From: Flavobacteriales bacterium
GTDB lineage: Bacteria; Bacteroidota; Bacteroidia; Flavobacteriales_F; PHOS-HE28
DNA length: 64,000 nt
Direction of reading: 5' to 3'
Assembly: GCA_026129465.1 (NCBI GenBank)
Contig: JAHCIA010000001.1
Span: 1,373,964-1,437,963, forward strand
Of the stretch, positions 7,572 to 17,507 are shown piece by piece. Positions within the stretch are counted from its first letter, which is position 1; each line of letters begins with the position of its first letter. The notes under the pieces were generated by a model, which was given only the letters and a program-made list of their open reading frames with translations, made no database searches and was not told the origin of the DNA. Position numbers and translations under genes: made by a program.

Positions 7572-8909
7572 TTATCGCTTCACCGTCGCTCCCTGCGCCA
7601 GCAACTGCTCGATGTCGTTGTTGATGCTGAGGATGAGCAACGAGGTGGCCGTACAGAACACCGGGCTTGTGATGCAATGGTGGCCCTGCCAGCTGCCGTC
7701 GTTGTTCTGGATGGCGAGCAGCCGGTCCGTGGTGGCGCCGTACCAGTTGCGCCAGCCACCATCCTTGGCGATGATCATCGATTCGCCGGTCTGCAGGAAG
7801 CTGAGGAATTCCTCGCCGCCATTGTTGCCGAAGCCGGTGAGCACACGCTCGTCCTGGGCCTGCACCTTGGCGGAGTTGTAGACCTGATAGGCGGTATTGA
7901 GGCGCTCGGCCTCGGTACGTGAAAGCCCGGCCTGTTGCAGGTTGTCCATGGTGACCGGTGCGGCGCTGGGCACTTTGCCATCCTTGCGCGCCTTCTCCAG
8001 CTTCTCCTCCGCCTCGCGCGCCTCGGCGGCGGCATTGCGCGTACTTCCGCTCACCGCGTAAAGGGTGATGCCCGCCGCGCGTTCGGTGGCCACGGTGCCC
8101 TTGTCGGCATCGAAGTTCCGCTTGTTGTAGTCGCGCGCCTTGCGCAACGCCGTCTCGTCGACCACCGCGCCCTGCGCCCTGGCGCTCTCCAGGGCGCTGG
8201 CCGCGAAAGAACTCTGAAGCACACCGGCCCAACCATCCCCCTGCATGCTGCCATCGCTGTTCTGTGCACGCTGTATGATGCCCGTGCAGATGTTCATGGC
8301 CTGCAACACGCGGCCTTTCAACGGATGCTGCTTGTCCAGTTTCGCGCTGAGGTTGCTGAGGTATTGTGTGGTGAGCGCCACATCGATGTTGGCACCCAGC
8401 TTGGCCTGGATCTGCGTGCCCTTCAACGCTGTGATGTTGGTCGCGTTCGGACCCGCCTGTTCTACATTCCGCAGCAGGTAGTCCGTCAGCTTCTTCAATT
8501 GTCCGGCGTGCGGACCCTTGTCCACGGTGCTTCCCATGCGCAGAATGGCCATGCCCACCATGGCGGTGGTGGCCGGATCGGTGGCCACCGCGTGCGGGTC
8601 GCGGATGTCCTGCCGGGCATGCGCACCAGCACCATAGCCACCGTCCTGCGCCTGGGCGCTCACCAACCAGGTCAAGGCGCGTTGCTCGGCCTGCAGCACC
8701 TTGGCCGGGGTGGCCAGGATGAAACTGCTGTCCAGCCCCGCGCCCTCGTACACGGTCATGAACACGCAGCGGGGATGCTCGTCCTCCACAGGAGGAACGG
8801 GGCAATGCGTCACATCCGGGTGGTGATATGCCGGACGGAAGGAGACGAGCAGCACGGCGATGCCCGTGGCGGCCACGAGGGCCAGAAGAAGGAAGGTCTT
8901 GCGATGCAT
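7572..8909 (-). CDS. Exported protein with prenyltransferase/squalene-oxidase (alpha-alpha toroid) repeats
   Basis: A 445-residue protein with an N-terminal membrane segment (MHRKTFLLLALVAATGIAVLLVSF). Motifs typical of terpene-cyclase/prenyltransferase alpha-alpha barrels follow: A-L-T-W-L-V-S-A-Q-A-Q-D-G-G-Y-G-A-G, Q-N-S-D-G-S-M-Q-G-D-G-W and I-Q-N-N-D-G-S-W-Q-G-H-H-C. The QDGGYG and NDGSW blocks are the classic QW-like repeats. No DXDD cyclase acid motif is evident, and the protein is anchored outside the cytoplasm, so a true cyclase role is doubtful. A structural or inhibitor-like toroid is equally possible. A Lys/Glu-rich helical stretch (EAREAEEKLEKARKDGK) lies in the middle. The ATG at 8909 is fixed by the signal anchor. 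An open frame continues upstream but is unrelated. Confidence 0.75.
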   Translation of the reverse strand: MHRKTFLLLALVAATGIAVLLVSFRPAYHHPDVTHCPVPPVEDEHPRCVFMTVYEGAGLDSSFILATPAKVLQAEQRALTWLVSAQAQDGGYGAGAHARQDIRDPHAVATDPATTAMVGMAILRMGSTVDKGPHAGQLKKLTDYLLRNVEQAGPNATNITALKGTQIQAKLGANIDVALTTQYLSNLSAKLDKQHPLKGRVLQAMNICTGIIQRAQNSDGSMQGDGWAGVLQSSFAASALESARAQGAVVDETALRKARDYNKRNFDADKGTVATERAAGITLYAVSGSTRNAAAEAREAEEKLEKARKDGKVPSAAPVTMDNLQQAGLSRTEAERLNTAYQVYNSAKVQAQDERVLTGFGNNGGEEFLSFLQTGESMIIAKDGGWRNWYGATTDRLLAIQNNDGSWQGHHCITSPVFCTATSLLILSINNDIEQLLAQGATVKR

Positions 8910-9017
8910 GGCGGTCGGTTTTGCGGTGTGGCACGCGGCCATCACCAGTTGCAGCGACCCGTACACGTCTTCTCCGGATCGGTTCGATCGCCCCCGCACG
9001 ATCTTCGCGTCCGCCAG

Positions 9018-10142
9018 ATGCGACGCGCCATCCCCACACCTGTCCTGCCCACCATGCTCGCCTTGTCCATGGCCTGCTGCGGTGCTGGCTCGATGGCACA
9101 GAAACACAAGGAGCCCTTCGACTCGCTCTACGTGCGGGACTATTCGCACATCGTCACGGGCCGTTTCTATTTGAGCACCAAGGACAATGCCTTCGCGCTG
9201 CGCAGCCGCAACAGCGGAAGGGACCTGGTGTACCGGCCCAACAACCAGTTCAACTGGGGGCTGGGTGCCAGCTACCGCGCGCTGACACTCAACATCGGCA
9301 TCCGCATACCCATCATCAACGACAACGACGAGGTCTTCGGCAACACGCGCTACCTGGACGCGCAGGCCAACATCCACACGAAGCGGACGGCCACCAATCT
9401 GTTCCTGCAGGTGTTCCGCGGCTATCATCTGCGGGACTACACGAATGAGGAACTCGCCTGGCCCGCGCTGGCCGAGCGCCCCTACCGGCCCGATGCGCGG
9501 CAGGCCAACTTCGGCTTCAGCACCCTGCGCATCACCAACAACGACCGCTTCAGCTACCGCGCCTCCTTCAATCAGGACGCCTGGCAGCGCAGGAGCCAGG
9601 GCTCGTGGCTGATCGGTGGCTACATGACCTTCTTCGCTCTGCGTGCCGACTCGTCCATCGTGCCGTCCGTCTTGGACGATCGCTTCACGCCCGGTGTGCA
9701 CATCCGCCGTGGCGACTTCTTCGACGCCGGCCCGATGGGCGGCTACGTGCACACCTTCGTGTACCGCGAGCATTGGTTCATGACCCTCTCCACCGTGGCG
9801 GGCGCGGGGCTTTCCGTGCAAGGGCTGGTGGTGCCCGAAGAGACCGGCGAAGGTGAACGGCGAAGCAGCGATGCCGGGGCGGGCTGGCGGTTCCAGTGGC
9901 GGGCCGGCGCGGGTTACAACAGCGCGAGGCACTATGTGGGCGTTTCCTTCAACCAGGAGCGCGTGGGCTACTTCCTCGGCGACCAGCAACGCTTCACCTG
10001 GAACGTGTACAACCTGCGCTTCAATGTGGTGCGGCGATTCAACACACGCATCGGATTCATGGACCGGGGCATCAAATGGTTGAAGAGGAAGGGGCCACCG
10101 GCGATGGAACAAGCGTTGCCTTTGGCACCGCAGGGCGAATGA
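9018..10142 (+). CDS. DUF4421-family outer-membrane-associated protein
   Basis: A 374-residue protein with an N-terminal signal peptide ending near GAGSMAQ. It resembles the Bacteroidota DUF4421 family: D-S-L-Y-V-R-D-Y-S-H-I-V-T-G-R-F-Y-L-S-T-K, then L-V-Y-R-P-N-N-Q-F-N-W-G-L-G-A-S-Y-R, and later alternating beta-strands with aromatic ends. Such patterns suggest an outer-membrane beta-barrel. The function of the family is not known. The gene is divergent from the cyclase-fold gene (108-nt gap) and converges on a response regulator with a 6-nt gap. The ATG at 9018 is preceded by a weak box, GATCTTCG. Confidence 0.78.
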   Translation: MRRAIPTPVLPTMLALSMACCGAGSMAQKHKEPFDSLYVRDYSHIVTGRFYLSTKDNAFALRSRNSGRDLVYRPNNQFNWGLGASYRALTLNIGIRIPIINDNDEVFGNTRYLDAQANIHTKRTATNLFLQVFRGYHLRDYTNEELAWPALAERPYRPDARQANFGFSTLRITNNDRFSYRASFNQDAWQRRSQGSWLIGGYMTFFALRADSSIVPSVLDDRFTPGVHIRRGDFFDAGPMGGYVHTFVYREHWFMTLSTVAGAGLSVQGLVVPEETGEGERRSSDAGAGWRFQWRAGAGYNSARHYVGVSFNQERVGYFLGDQQRFTWNVYNLRFNVVRRFNTRIGFMDRGIKWLKRKGPPAMEQALPLAPQGE

Positions 10143-10148
10143 GCGCGT

Positions 10149-10778
10149 TCAGTGCTCGAACAGCTTGTTCAGGGCTTCCGTGCGGCTGTGCACCTGCAAC
10201 TTGCCATACACGCCCCGGATGTAGGTGCGCACCGTTTCGATGCTCAGCCCCAGCTTCTCCGCGATCTCCTTGTAGCGGTATCCTTCGGCAAGCAGCTGCA
10301 CAAGTTCATGCTCCCGTTTGGTCAGACTGGCCAGTAGCGCCGCGTTCACCAGTTTCTGCTGCACGCTGGCCACCACCATGCGCGCGATGGCGAGCGACAT
10401 CGGCGATCCACCCGCATGGATGTCCCGCACCGCCTGGGCTATCTCGTCCGGCGCGGCGCTCTTCAGCAGGTAGCCCGTGGCACCGGCGCAGAGGGCGTTG
10501 AAGAGGTTGGCGTTGTCCTCGAACACGGTGATCACCAGGAACTGCAGCTGCGGGCGCTTCGGCTTGCATGCCGCGATGCACTGGATACCGCTCTGACCCG
10601 GCAGGTTGATATCGGTAAGCACCACATCGAGGCCATCCAGGCCCTCCGATCGCGACAGGAATGCCTCGGCACTGGCGTAGCTGCCCTTCAGCACCAGATC
10701 GCCCGCGTCATTGATCGCCCGCTCGAAGGCCATGCGCATGTCGCGGTCGTCCTCGATGATGGCGGTGCGTATGGCCAT
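10149..10778 (-). CDS. NarL/LuxR-family response regulator
   Basis: A 209-residue two-domain regulator. The receiver domain begins IRTAIIEDD, has the phospho-acceptor D56 in VVLTDINLPG, and T/K positions in LVITVFED and YLLKSA. The C-terminal LuxR helix-turn-helix runs from LTKREHELVQLLAEG through YKEIAEKLGLSIETVRTYIRGVYGKL. It lies 60 nt downstream of a T9SS cargo gene and about 1.9 kb from the propeller histidine kinase at 12682-15711. That kinase is the nearest candidate partner, although the second regulator at 21192 is equally plausible. Confidence 0.93.
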   Translation of the reverse strand: MAIRTAIIEDDRDMRMAFERAINDAGDLVLKGSYASAEAFLSRSEGLDGLDVVLTDINLPGQSGIQCIAACKPKRPQLQFLVITVFEDNANLFNALCAGATGYLLKSAAPDEIAQAVRDIHAGGSPMSLAIARMVVASVQQKLVNAALLASLTKREHELVQLLAEGYRYKEIAEKLGLSIETVRTYIRGVYGKLQVHSRTEALNKLFEH

Positions 10779-10838
10779 GGTCAGCGAATGTAGGATCCCG
10801 GTGTTCGGCCCCGCTTCACATCCGCATGGAGGGTCTCC

Positions 10839-12572
10839 TCATTGCCGCACCCATTGGGCACGATGCGTAACGCCACCCTGCTCCACCTCCACCACGTAAA
10901 GGCCCGGTGCCACTGGCATACCGTCGCTACCTCCTCCGGCACCCAGCAGCACCGTCCCGGCATGCACCACACGGCCAGAGGCGTCCATGATCCGCATCCG
11001 CGCACGTCCACTCTTGCCGGGTAGTTCCACCCGCAGAGGGCCATTGGACGGATTGGGCCAGACCACCAGATCCGCACCACCGTACATCCCTTCGGGCAAA
11101 TCCAGGCCTACGGGATCGAGCTTCAGGATGAACGCATCCCTGGAAGAGCTGCCGATCACATTGAAGATGTGCGTGCCCGTTCCGGGGTCCATGTCGATGT
11201 CGCTGGTGAAATGACCCACCGCGTAACAGCTGCCTGCGGGATCCACGGCCAGGTCGTAGATCCACTCCTGCCCGCTGGCGATGGAGCCCACCTGCACGGA
11301 CCACAGGTAGCTGGCGTCCGCAGCATAAGCAGCGATGAATCCATCGGCGGAGACTCCGTTGGTGACATAAGCCGTGCTGCCCGGCCCGGGATCGAAGTCC
11401 ACACCGCTTCCAGCGCCATTGAAACGACCAGCGAAGTACACGTTGCCGGCGGCATCGAGCCCGATGGCACGCGCCTGGTTGTCGCTCGCTCCACCATACT
11501 GCGTGACGAAAGAGTTGATGTAGTTCCCATCAGCATCGAGCCGCACGTAGAACGCGGCCTCCGGACTGTTGGAGGTCACCACGCCGGGCCCGGGATCCAG
11601 GTCCGCGCCGCTCTCCACAGAGCCCGCCAGATAGATGTCCCCGTTGGGACCCACGGTCAATGCATAGGCGCGGTCATAGCCACTGCCCCCGATCTTCTTC
11701 GCCCAAAGGACATCGCCATCGGGGTCCATCTTCAGGTAGAATATGTCGTTATAGGAGGCTCCGCTGTTGTTGGCGAGCGTGATGCCACCGGCGCTCGATG
11801 GAATGGTGACTGTGCCCACGTATTGCCCGGCGACGAGCACATGGCCATCGGGGGCCACGGCGATGGCGCGCCCCCGGTCCTCGCCGGTGCCACCGAAGCT
11901 CATGGCGCGAATGAAGTTCCCTTGCGCATCGAAAGTGGTGATGAACACGTCGAGCGTGCCGTTGCTTGCCAGGTCGTGCACCGCGCCTGGTTCGTCGTTG
12001 GGGTTCGCGTCCATGGTGCCGGAAAAGGTGCCGGTGAAATGGATCCTGCCCTGCTGATCGACCGCGATGGCCGGATCATAGAGCGGATCGCCGCTACCAA
12101 AGCGCCTGGCCCATTGGTACTGACCATCGGGCGACAGGCCGCAGAGGAAATACCAGGTGCTCGCCGGCGCTGTAAGGTTGGCCACACCGGGCCCGGGGTC
12201 GAAGTCCACCGTGCCGGTGAACGTACCCGCGATGAGGATGCTGCCATCGAGCCCGAACGCCAGAGCGGTGGCCATGCAGGTGCTGCCCGAGAAATGCCTG
12301 CCCCATATGTAGCTGCCATCGTTGGCCAGTTTCACCACGTACCCATTCTGGCCGCCCACAGCCGACACGATATCCTGGCCCGGTGTGGGATCAAGATCGA
12401 TCGACACTTGGAAATACCCGGCCATGTAAACGAAGCCGTCGGGTGATACCTGTACCGCGTAGGCGTCCTGGTTGCTGGCGCCGCCCAGTTGACCGGCCCA
12501 ATCGAAGACCTGCGCATGTCCTGCCGTGGACAACAGGACGGGGATGACGAAAGCAGCATAGTGTTGGATCAT
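10839..12572 (-). CDS. Secreted SBBP-type beta-propeller protein with T9SS sorting domain
   Basis: A 577-residue protein with a signal peptide ending GHAQ. Repeated blocks of about 50 residues follow, of the form D-A-x-G-N-V-Y-x-A-G-x-F, each with D-L-D-P-G-P-G-like acidic loops that probably bind calcium. This is the pattern of SBBP beta-propeller repeats. A T9SS type A domain begins at D-L-V-V-W-P-N-P-S-N-G and ends AQWVRQ, so it is a secreted or cell-surface protein. Its ligand is unknown. It lies between a response regulator and a sensor kinase, all on the minus strand. Confidence 0.85.
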   Translation of the reverse strand: MIQHYAAFVIPVLLSTAGHAQVFDWAGQLGGASNQDAYAVQVSPDGFVYMAGYFQVSIDLDPTPGQDIVSAVGGQNGYVVKLANDGSYIWGRHFSGSTCMATALAFGLDGSILIAGTFTGTVDFDPGPGVANLTAPASTWYFLCGLSPDGQYQWARRFGSGDPLYDPAIAVDQQGRIHFTGTFSGTMDANPNDEPGAVHDLASNGTLDVFITTFDAQGNFIRAMSFGGTGEDRGRAIAVAPDGHVLVAGQYVGTVTIPSSAGGITLANNSGASYNDIFYLKMDPDGDVLWAKKIGGSGYDRAYALTVGPNGDIYLAGSVESGADLDPGPGVVTSNSPEAAFYVRLDADGNYINSFVTQYGGASDNQARAIGLDAAGNVYFAGRFNGAGSGVDFDPGPGSTAYVTNGVSADGFIAAYAADASYLWSVQVGSIASGQEWIYDLAVDPAGSCYAVGHFTSDIDMDPGTGTHIFNVIGSSSRDAFILKLDPVGLDLPEGMYGGADLVVWPNPSNGPLRVELPGKSGRARMRIMDASGRVVHAGTVLLGAGGGSDGMPVAPGLYVVEVEQGGVTHRAQWVRQ

Positions 12573-12681
12573 GACCTCCAGGGTTCCATGGATGTTACCT
12601 TACTCCCAGCCAAAGGAACCCGCCCCAGTATGGACGGCCAATCACATGATAGTAGACCTGCCGCGACGGGTCGGGAAAGCT

Positions 12682-15600
12682 TCAATTCCCGATCCCTGTG
12701 GCACCGACATGGACGATAGGCACACGCATTTCCACCGTGGTACCCGTCGCACCAGTCCGCACCTCCACCGACCCACCCAATTCTTCAGCGCGCCTGCGGA
12801 AGTTGATCAAGCCATTGGCGCCTTCCCGCACAGCGGTGGGGTCGAAACCGGTGCCATCGTCCCTCACGATCAAGCGGGCCTCATCATGACCGAGATCGAG
12901 CGACACCTCGATGTGACGGGCCTTGCTGTGCTTCACCGCATTGTTCACCGCCTCCTTCAGCACCAACAGGATGTTGCGCTTCACTTCGGGCCCGATCGAC
13001 CGCGTATTGTCCTCCGCTGCACAGCGCAGATCGCTGGTGAGCGCCATGGGAAGGTGCTCCGCCTGCCGCCCCAGGGTGCTGCGCACATAGGCCAGGAAGG
13101 AGCCATAGTCGTCGTTGCGCGGATCGACGGTCCACACGATCTCACCAAGCTCCTTGACCAGTTCCGCACTGGCCGCCTCGATGCGTTCGGCCTGTGGTCC
13201 GGCCTGCGCCCCTAGCTGGCGCGCGAGGATGTTGATGCGGGTGAGCCCGCTGCCAATGCCATCGTGGATGTCGCGCGCGATGCGCATGCGCACCTTCTCC
13301 AGTTCGCGTTCGCGCTCCAACTCGCGCACCTGCCGCCGGTACCTGGCCAGCAGGATCAGACGCGTTGTCCAGATGACAATGCCCACCGCAAGCAGGAGCA
13401 GAAGCCCGCGGCCCCACAGTGTGCCCCACCAAGGCGGCAGGATCGCGAAAGTGATGATGGCCGTGAGTGGCTCCGGTACCGGACCTACGGCACGCAACTC
13501 CAAGCGATAGGCGCCGGGCCGCATGTCCACCAGATCGAGCATGCGCTGTCTGCCCAGGTCGTTCCACACCCCTTCACCACCATCGCGCACCAGGCGATAG
13601 GCGTACGTGAAGGCATCGCCCTCGAAAAGGGAGACCACACCAAAGACGACCCTGAGGTCGTTGTCGCGCCGGGGCAGCTGGGCTTTCCCGGTGAGCAGCT
13701 CCAGCACATCCACCTGCTGTTGACCGGCGCGCATCGCCCGCACCATGAGCCGTCCATCGGCCGGTCCGGGATCGAGATCCCTGTTCATCCTTGCCCATCG
13801 GCCGACATGCACGAGCACATCACCTGCGTGGCCCGCCGCCACACCCATGGGCGAACGCACGGGGACGCCATGCAGGGGATCGAGCCGGTGCAGGATGTCC
13901 GTGGCGGGGTCCAGCAGGTAGCCACCGGCGCTGCTTTCGATCCAGAAACGCCCACGACCGTCCACCACCGCCGCATGGAAGGACGGCCTTTCCAACGGCA
14001 GCCAGCGCCGCCCGATGGACCAACCGCCTCCTGGCACGCGCTCCAGACGAAGGATCCCGTGGCTGCGGGTGAGCACAAGGATGCGCCCCTGCCCATCGGC
14101 GAGCACTTGCATGGTCGTTCTGAAATGCGCTTTGTTGAGCATCGGGCCTTGCACAACCTCATAAGCCCCGGTGCGTGGTGCGAACAGTGCAGCGCCGTTC
14201 GCCCCGAAACCGACCAGAAGCCGCTCTTCATCGAAGTCCGAAACAGAGATGACATCCACCTTGGGGAATTCATGGCCAACGGGCGGACCGACCCTGTCCC
14301 AACGCTCCTTCGCCGGCGACCAGCGCAACAAGCCATGCCTGTCACCTGCGGCCCACAATGCTCCCTGCTTGTCCTCATGGACACCATGCACCAGGGGATG
14401 GATGTTCCCCATCCCATCAGGCTCCACCGCTGACCATGCCATCTCGCCGGAGCCCGGGACATGCATCAGCAGCCCGCGCGTGGTGGCCAGCCACACCCGG
14501 CCATCGCGGGCCTGGAGCACCTTGAAGGCCTCGTAAGGCACTTCCGCTTCGGGCAATGTCGCGGAAAAGGTGGTGCGGCCGTTGGTGTCCACATGCATCA
14601 GCGCGCGATCGGCGTAGAAGCGTACCAACCAATACCCATCATCAAGCGCGGACGGGGTGATCCAGGTGCTCTTGTCCCGGACGTCCCGTGTGAGTTCCTC
14701 CCATGGTGGCCGGATGGGGCGCAACACGTCCACCTCGCCCGACCCCCCGATGAGGATCGTGCCATTGGACAGGTGATGGACGGACGCGATCGAAGCCATG
14801 GGTGGGACCTCCTCGCCGCGCACTGTCCGGACACGATCCGTGAAAGTGTCCACCTCGACCAGATCCCCATCCATGGCCAGCAGCCAGGTCCGTCCATCAA
14901 CCGGCAATGCGGAACGGACAATGTTGTGCAGATCGCTCAAGGCTCGCTGCACCACCCATTGGCCATCGAAGACCCTTCTGGCGAGATCGAAACGCAACAG
15001 GCCGAGCCCCCAGCTGGTACACCACAGCTTGGCGGGATCGTGCTCGTCGCGGACCACGCGCAGCAGCAAGGTCTTGGGTGGCACATCGGCACCTTCCCGG
15101 GTGAAGGGGAATCGCTCCAACGCGCCGGAACGCGGATCGAAGTGTACCAAGGTGCGCCGGTCGGTGAACCACAGGGTGCCATCATCGGCCACCACACCAC
15201 CCATCACGGCCCGCGCATCAGGGGGGCCGGCCGGGCGAAAGAGACTGTCGCCATGGTGCAGGAAGGACAGGCCCCACTTGTTGCCGAAGGCCCACAGCCC
15301 ATCACTCGCCACGGCCAGGGCCACGCATTCCTGGTCCCCGGTACCACCTTCACGGTGCTCAAAGAGGACGCGGCCCCGACGGCCCGTGAGCGGATCGATA
15401 CGCCAGACGCCGCCGAAGGTGCCCACCCAGATCGCGCTGTCATGGCCCAAGACCAGGTCGAACACCGCATCATCATTGATGGACGATGGGTCGAGCGGGT
15501 CGTTCAGATAGTGCTCGGTCAGGACCCCGTCGAAGCGGTGCAATCCGCGGTCGGTGCCGATCCAAAGCGCACCGAAGCCGTCCTGCACCATGCACCGCAC

Positions 15601-15711
15601 CTCGGCACCATCGATGCCCGGTACAGGGAGCCGGGCAATGGGCGTGACGATCTGGGCGTGCAGCGCGCACCCCAGAATGCCCGCCAACAGGAAAGCCCCT
15701 GTCCTCCGCAT
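12682..15711 (-). CDS. Periplasmic two-component-propeller sensor histidine kinase (HisKA_3)
   Basis: A 1009-residue sensor with a signal peptide (MRRTGAFLLAGILGCALHAQ). A long run of two-component-regulator propeller repeats follows (D-G-F-G-A-L-W-I-G-T-D-R-G-L-H-R-F, H-D-S-A-I-W-V-G-T, D-G-R-V-W-L-A-T-T-R-G-L). Next come a Y_Y_Y domain, one membrane helix near 745-770 (L-W-G-R-G-L-L-L-L-L-A-V), a coiled coil, and the HisKA_3 box RIARDIHDGIGS with phospho-acceptor H816. The C-terminal ATPase has N-box EAVNNAVKHS and DDGTGFD. It should phosphorylate a NarL-type regulator, probably that at 10149 or 21192. A -7-like box TAGCTTCG lies at 15722-15729 on the minus strand. Unlike hybrid two-component systems, no receiver is fused. 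Confidence 0.93.
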   Translation of the reverse strand: MRRTGAFLLAGILGCALHAQIVTPIARLPVPGIDGAEVRCMVQDGFGALWIGTDRGLHRFDGVLTEHYLNDPLDPSSINDDAVFDLVLGHDSAIWVGTFGGVWRIDPLTGRRGRVLFEHREGGTGDQECVALAVASDGLWAFGNKWGLSFLHHGDSLFRPAGPPDARAVMGGVVADDGTLWFTDRRTLVHFDPRSGALERFPFTREGADVPPKTLLLRVVRDEHDPAKLWCTSWGLGLLRFDLARRVFDGQWVVQRALSDLHNIVRSALPVDGRTWLLAMDGDLVEVDTFTDRVRTVRGEEVPPMASIASVHHLSNGTILIGGSGEVDVLRPIRPPWEELTRDVRDKSTWITPSALDDGYWLVRFYADRALMHVDTNGRTTFSATLPEAEVPYEAFKVLQARDGRVWLATTRGLLMHVPGSGEMAWSAVEPDGMGNIHPLVHGVHEDKQGALWAAGDRHGLLRWSPAKERWDRVGPPVGHEFPKVDVISVSDFDEERLLVGFGANGAALFAPRTGAYEVVQGPMLNKAHFRTTMQVLADGQGRILVLTRSHGILRLERVPGGGWSIGRRWLPLERPSFHAAVVDGRGRFWIESSAGGYLLDPATDILHRLDPLHGVPVRSPMGVAAGHAGDVLVHVGRWARMNRDLDPGPADGRLMVRAMRAGQQQVDVLELLTGKAQLPRRDNDLRVVFGVVSLFEGDAFTYAYRLVRDGGEGVWNDLGRQRMLDLVDMRPGAYRLELRAVGPVPEPLTAIITFAILPPWWGTLWGRGLLLLLAVGIVIWTTRLILLARYRRQVRELERERELEKVRMRIARDIHDGIGSGLTRINILARQLGAQAGPQAERIEAASAELVKELGEIVWTVDPRNDDYGSFLAYVRSTLGRQAEHLPMALTSDLRCAAEDNTRSIGPEVKRNILLVLKEAVNNAVKHSKARHIEVSLDLGHDEARLIVRDDGTGFDPTAVREGANGLINFRRRAEELGGSVEVRTGATGTTVEMRVPIVHVGATGIGN

Positions 15712-15791
15712 GCTTCGGACACGAAGCTATTCCTTGGGCGACATGCATCGCCACATGTGCATTACAACGCCAGGGCAATGCCAATGGCCGG

Positions 15792-17387
15792 TCAACGGTC
15801 TATCATGACCACGCGGACCGTTGCGATACCGTTGTCCCTGAAACGGAGCAGATAGGCCCCACTGGCCAGATGGTCAACCTGCAGCACATTGACACCACCG
15901 CGCACGGAAGTGGTGAGCAGAAGTGTTCCGTCCATGGACAACAGTTCGATCCATCCATGGCCCGGGCACTCCACGCGCAATTGGTCGCTGGCCGGCACAG
16001 GCCAGACGCGAAGGCCAGGCATGACGACGGACCCCACCCCCACGGTCGTCACATTCACGCAGGCACTGGTGATGCTGCAACCGTTGCTGGTGGTGTTGAC
16101 CGCATAGCTTCCGTTGGCCGTGGGCGTGAAACTCTGCCCGTTGGCGCCGGGGATGTTCTGGCTGGTGCCGCAGTCGATCCACTGGTAAGGTCCCGTGGGC
16201 GAGGACGCGGTGAGCGTGGCATCAAGGAGCGATACCGCAGCGGGCAGGCAGGCCTTGATGCGGGCCAGGCGGACACGTGGTGTGCCACCGTAGTTGGAGA
16301 AGTTGCCGCCGATCAGGATGCGGTCGTCGGCCACCATGGCCGCGGTCTCCACATCGAGGTTGGGGCCTGTACCCGGATCGAAGCCGGGCTCCACCGTGCC
16401 ATCGGACAGCAGCCGCGCCACCCGCACCCGGGGCGCGCCGAACAGCGATGTGAAGGAGCCGGCCGCCACGATGCGCCCATCAGCCTGCCGGAACAAGTGG
16501 CGCACGGTGCTGCTCGTACCCGTGGCCGATCCCCAGGCGGCATCCAGCGCCCCGTTCGATTGCAGACGCACCAGCCGGGTACGCGGCACCCCATTCCACG
16601 ATGTGAAATCGCCACCCACGAGCAGGCCACCGTCGGGCAGTGGCAACACCGTCCATACGGAAGCATTGGCACCCGTGCCCACGGAGAATCCGCCGGATGT
16701 CGAACCGTTGGCGTTGAGCATCACCATGCCTCCCGAAGCGACACCATTCCACGTGGTGAACTCCCCGCCCACCGCGATCCTGCCATCGGCCATCACGGCC
16801 AGATGTTTCACGGCATAGTTCGCACCGGACCCCATGTTCGCGGTGAATCCCTGGTCCAGTGACCCATTGGCCTGCAGCATCGCCAGACGTCCCGTGGCAT
16901 CCCCGTCGTAGACCCAGAAAGCGCCACCTACCAGGATCCGGCCATCGGCGAGAACGCGCACCACCTCCACATAGGAGTTGAAACCGTTCCCCACCGAAAA
17001 GGAAGCGTCCACCGTGCCATTCACGTTGAGCCGCACGATGCGGTTGCGCGCGGCACCGTTGAACGTGTTGAACCAGCCGCCCACCACCACCCTGCCATCG
17101 GGCTGGAGCGCCAAGGCGTTCACCGTGCCGTCCGCGCCGGTCCCAGGATCGAAACTGGTGTCCAGGCTGCCGTCCTGGTTGATGCGCGCGATGCGGTTGC
17201 GCGGCACACCGTTGTAGCTGGTGAAGTCCCCTCCGATGATCACTTTGCCATCGGGCTGCTCCACCATGCAGTACACCCAGTTGTTGGGGCCCGCGAGGGG
17301 ATCGAAAGTGGGATCGAGTGTGCCAGGTTGGGCGGCGATGTACGTCGTGAGCAGCAACGCGTGAAGCAGGGTGGAAAGCTTGGCCAT
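15792..17387 (-). CDS. Secreted delta-60 repeat protein with T9SS sorting domain
   Basis: A 531-residue exported protein starting MAKLSTLLHALLLTTYIAAQ. About seven delta-60-type repeats follow (Q-P-D-G-K-V-I-I-G-G-D-F, then R-I-A-R-I-N-Q-D-G-S-L-D-T-S-F-D-P-G-T-G), which build a beta-propeller-like fold. A PKD/Ig-like stretch and a T9SS domain (L-R-V-W-P-V-P-A-S-D-Q) close it. The ATG at 17387 is chosen because the signal peptide begins there. The frame extends 31 residues upstream into unconvincing sequence. It is probably cell-surface or released, function unknown. It is divergent from the ThuA gene. Confidence 0.85.
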   Translation of the reverse strand: MAKLSTLLHALLLTTYIAAQPGTLDPTFDPLAGPNNWVYCMVEQPDGKVIIGGDFTSYNGVPRNRIARINQDGSLDTSFDPGTGADGTVNALALQPDGRVVVGGWFNTFNGAARNRIVRLNVNGTVDASFSVGNGFNSYVEVVRVLADGRILVGGAFWVYDGDATGRLAMLQANGSLDQGFTANMGSGANYAVKHLAVMADGRIAVGGEFTTWNGVASGGMVMLNANGSTSGGFSVGTGANASVWTVLPLPDGGLLVGGDFTSWNGVPRTRLVRLQSNGALDAAWGSATGTSSTVRHLFRQADGRIVAAGSFTSLFGAPRVRVARLLSDGTVEPGFDPGTGPNLDVETAAMVADDRILIGGNFSNYGGTPRVRLARIKACLPAAVSLLDATLTASSPTGPYQWIDCGTSQNIPGANGQSFTPTANGSYAVNTTSNGCSITSACVNVTTVGVGSVVMPGLRVWPVPASDQLRVECPGHGWIELLSMDGTLLLTTSVRGGVNVLQVDHLASGAYLLRFRDNGIATVRVVMIDR

Positions 17388-17494
17388 GGTGGTTCGGTAT
17401 TTGGAGCGAAGCAAGCCCTCCAGGTAGCGCCCACCCATCCCATGAAAGTGGAGGGTGCCCCGGCCCAGGCGCGATGCCACCCGGCCCCAGGGCC

Positions 17495-17502
17495 TACCTT
17501 CG
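17495..17502 (+). promoter_or_regulatory. -7 box (TACCTTCG) of the ThuA-domain gene
   Basis: TAnnTTTG with one change, ending 5 nt before the ATG at 17508. This predicts a leaderless transcript. Confidence 0.5.
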
Positions 17503-17507
17503 ATACC

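Noticed and set aside
8910..10112. Upstream extension of the cyclase-fold frame on the minus strand
   Set aside because: It lies opposite the DUF4421 gene and adds 401 residues of His/Gly/Val-rich shadow before the real signal anchor at 8909.
15737..15752. Short palindrome GGCGA-N6-TCGCC upstream of the propeller kinase
   Set aside because: Only 5-bp arms, no second copy at a comparable place, and it overlaps the region expected for the -33 element. Chance is a sufficient explanation.
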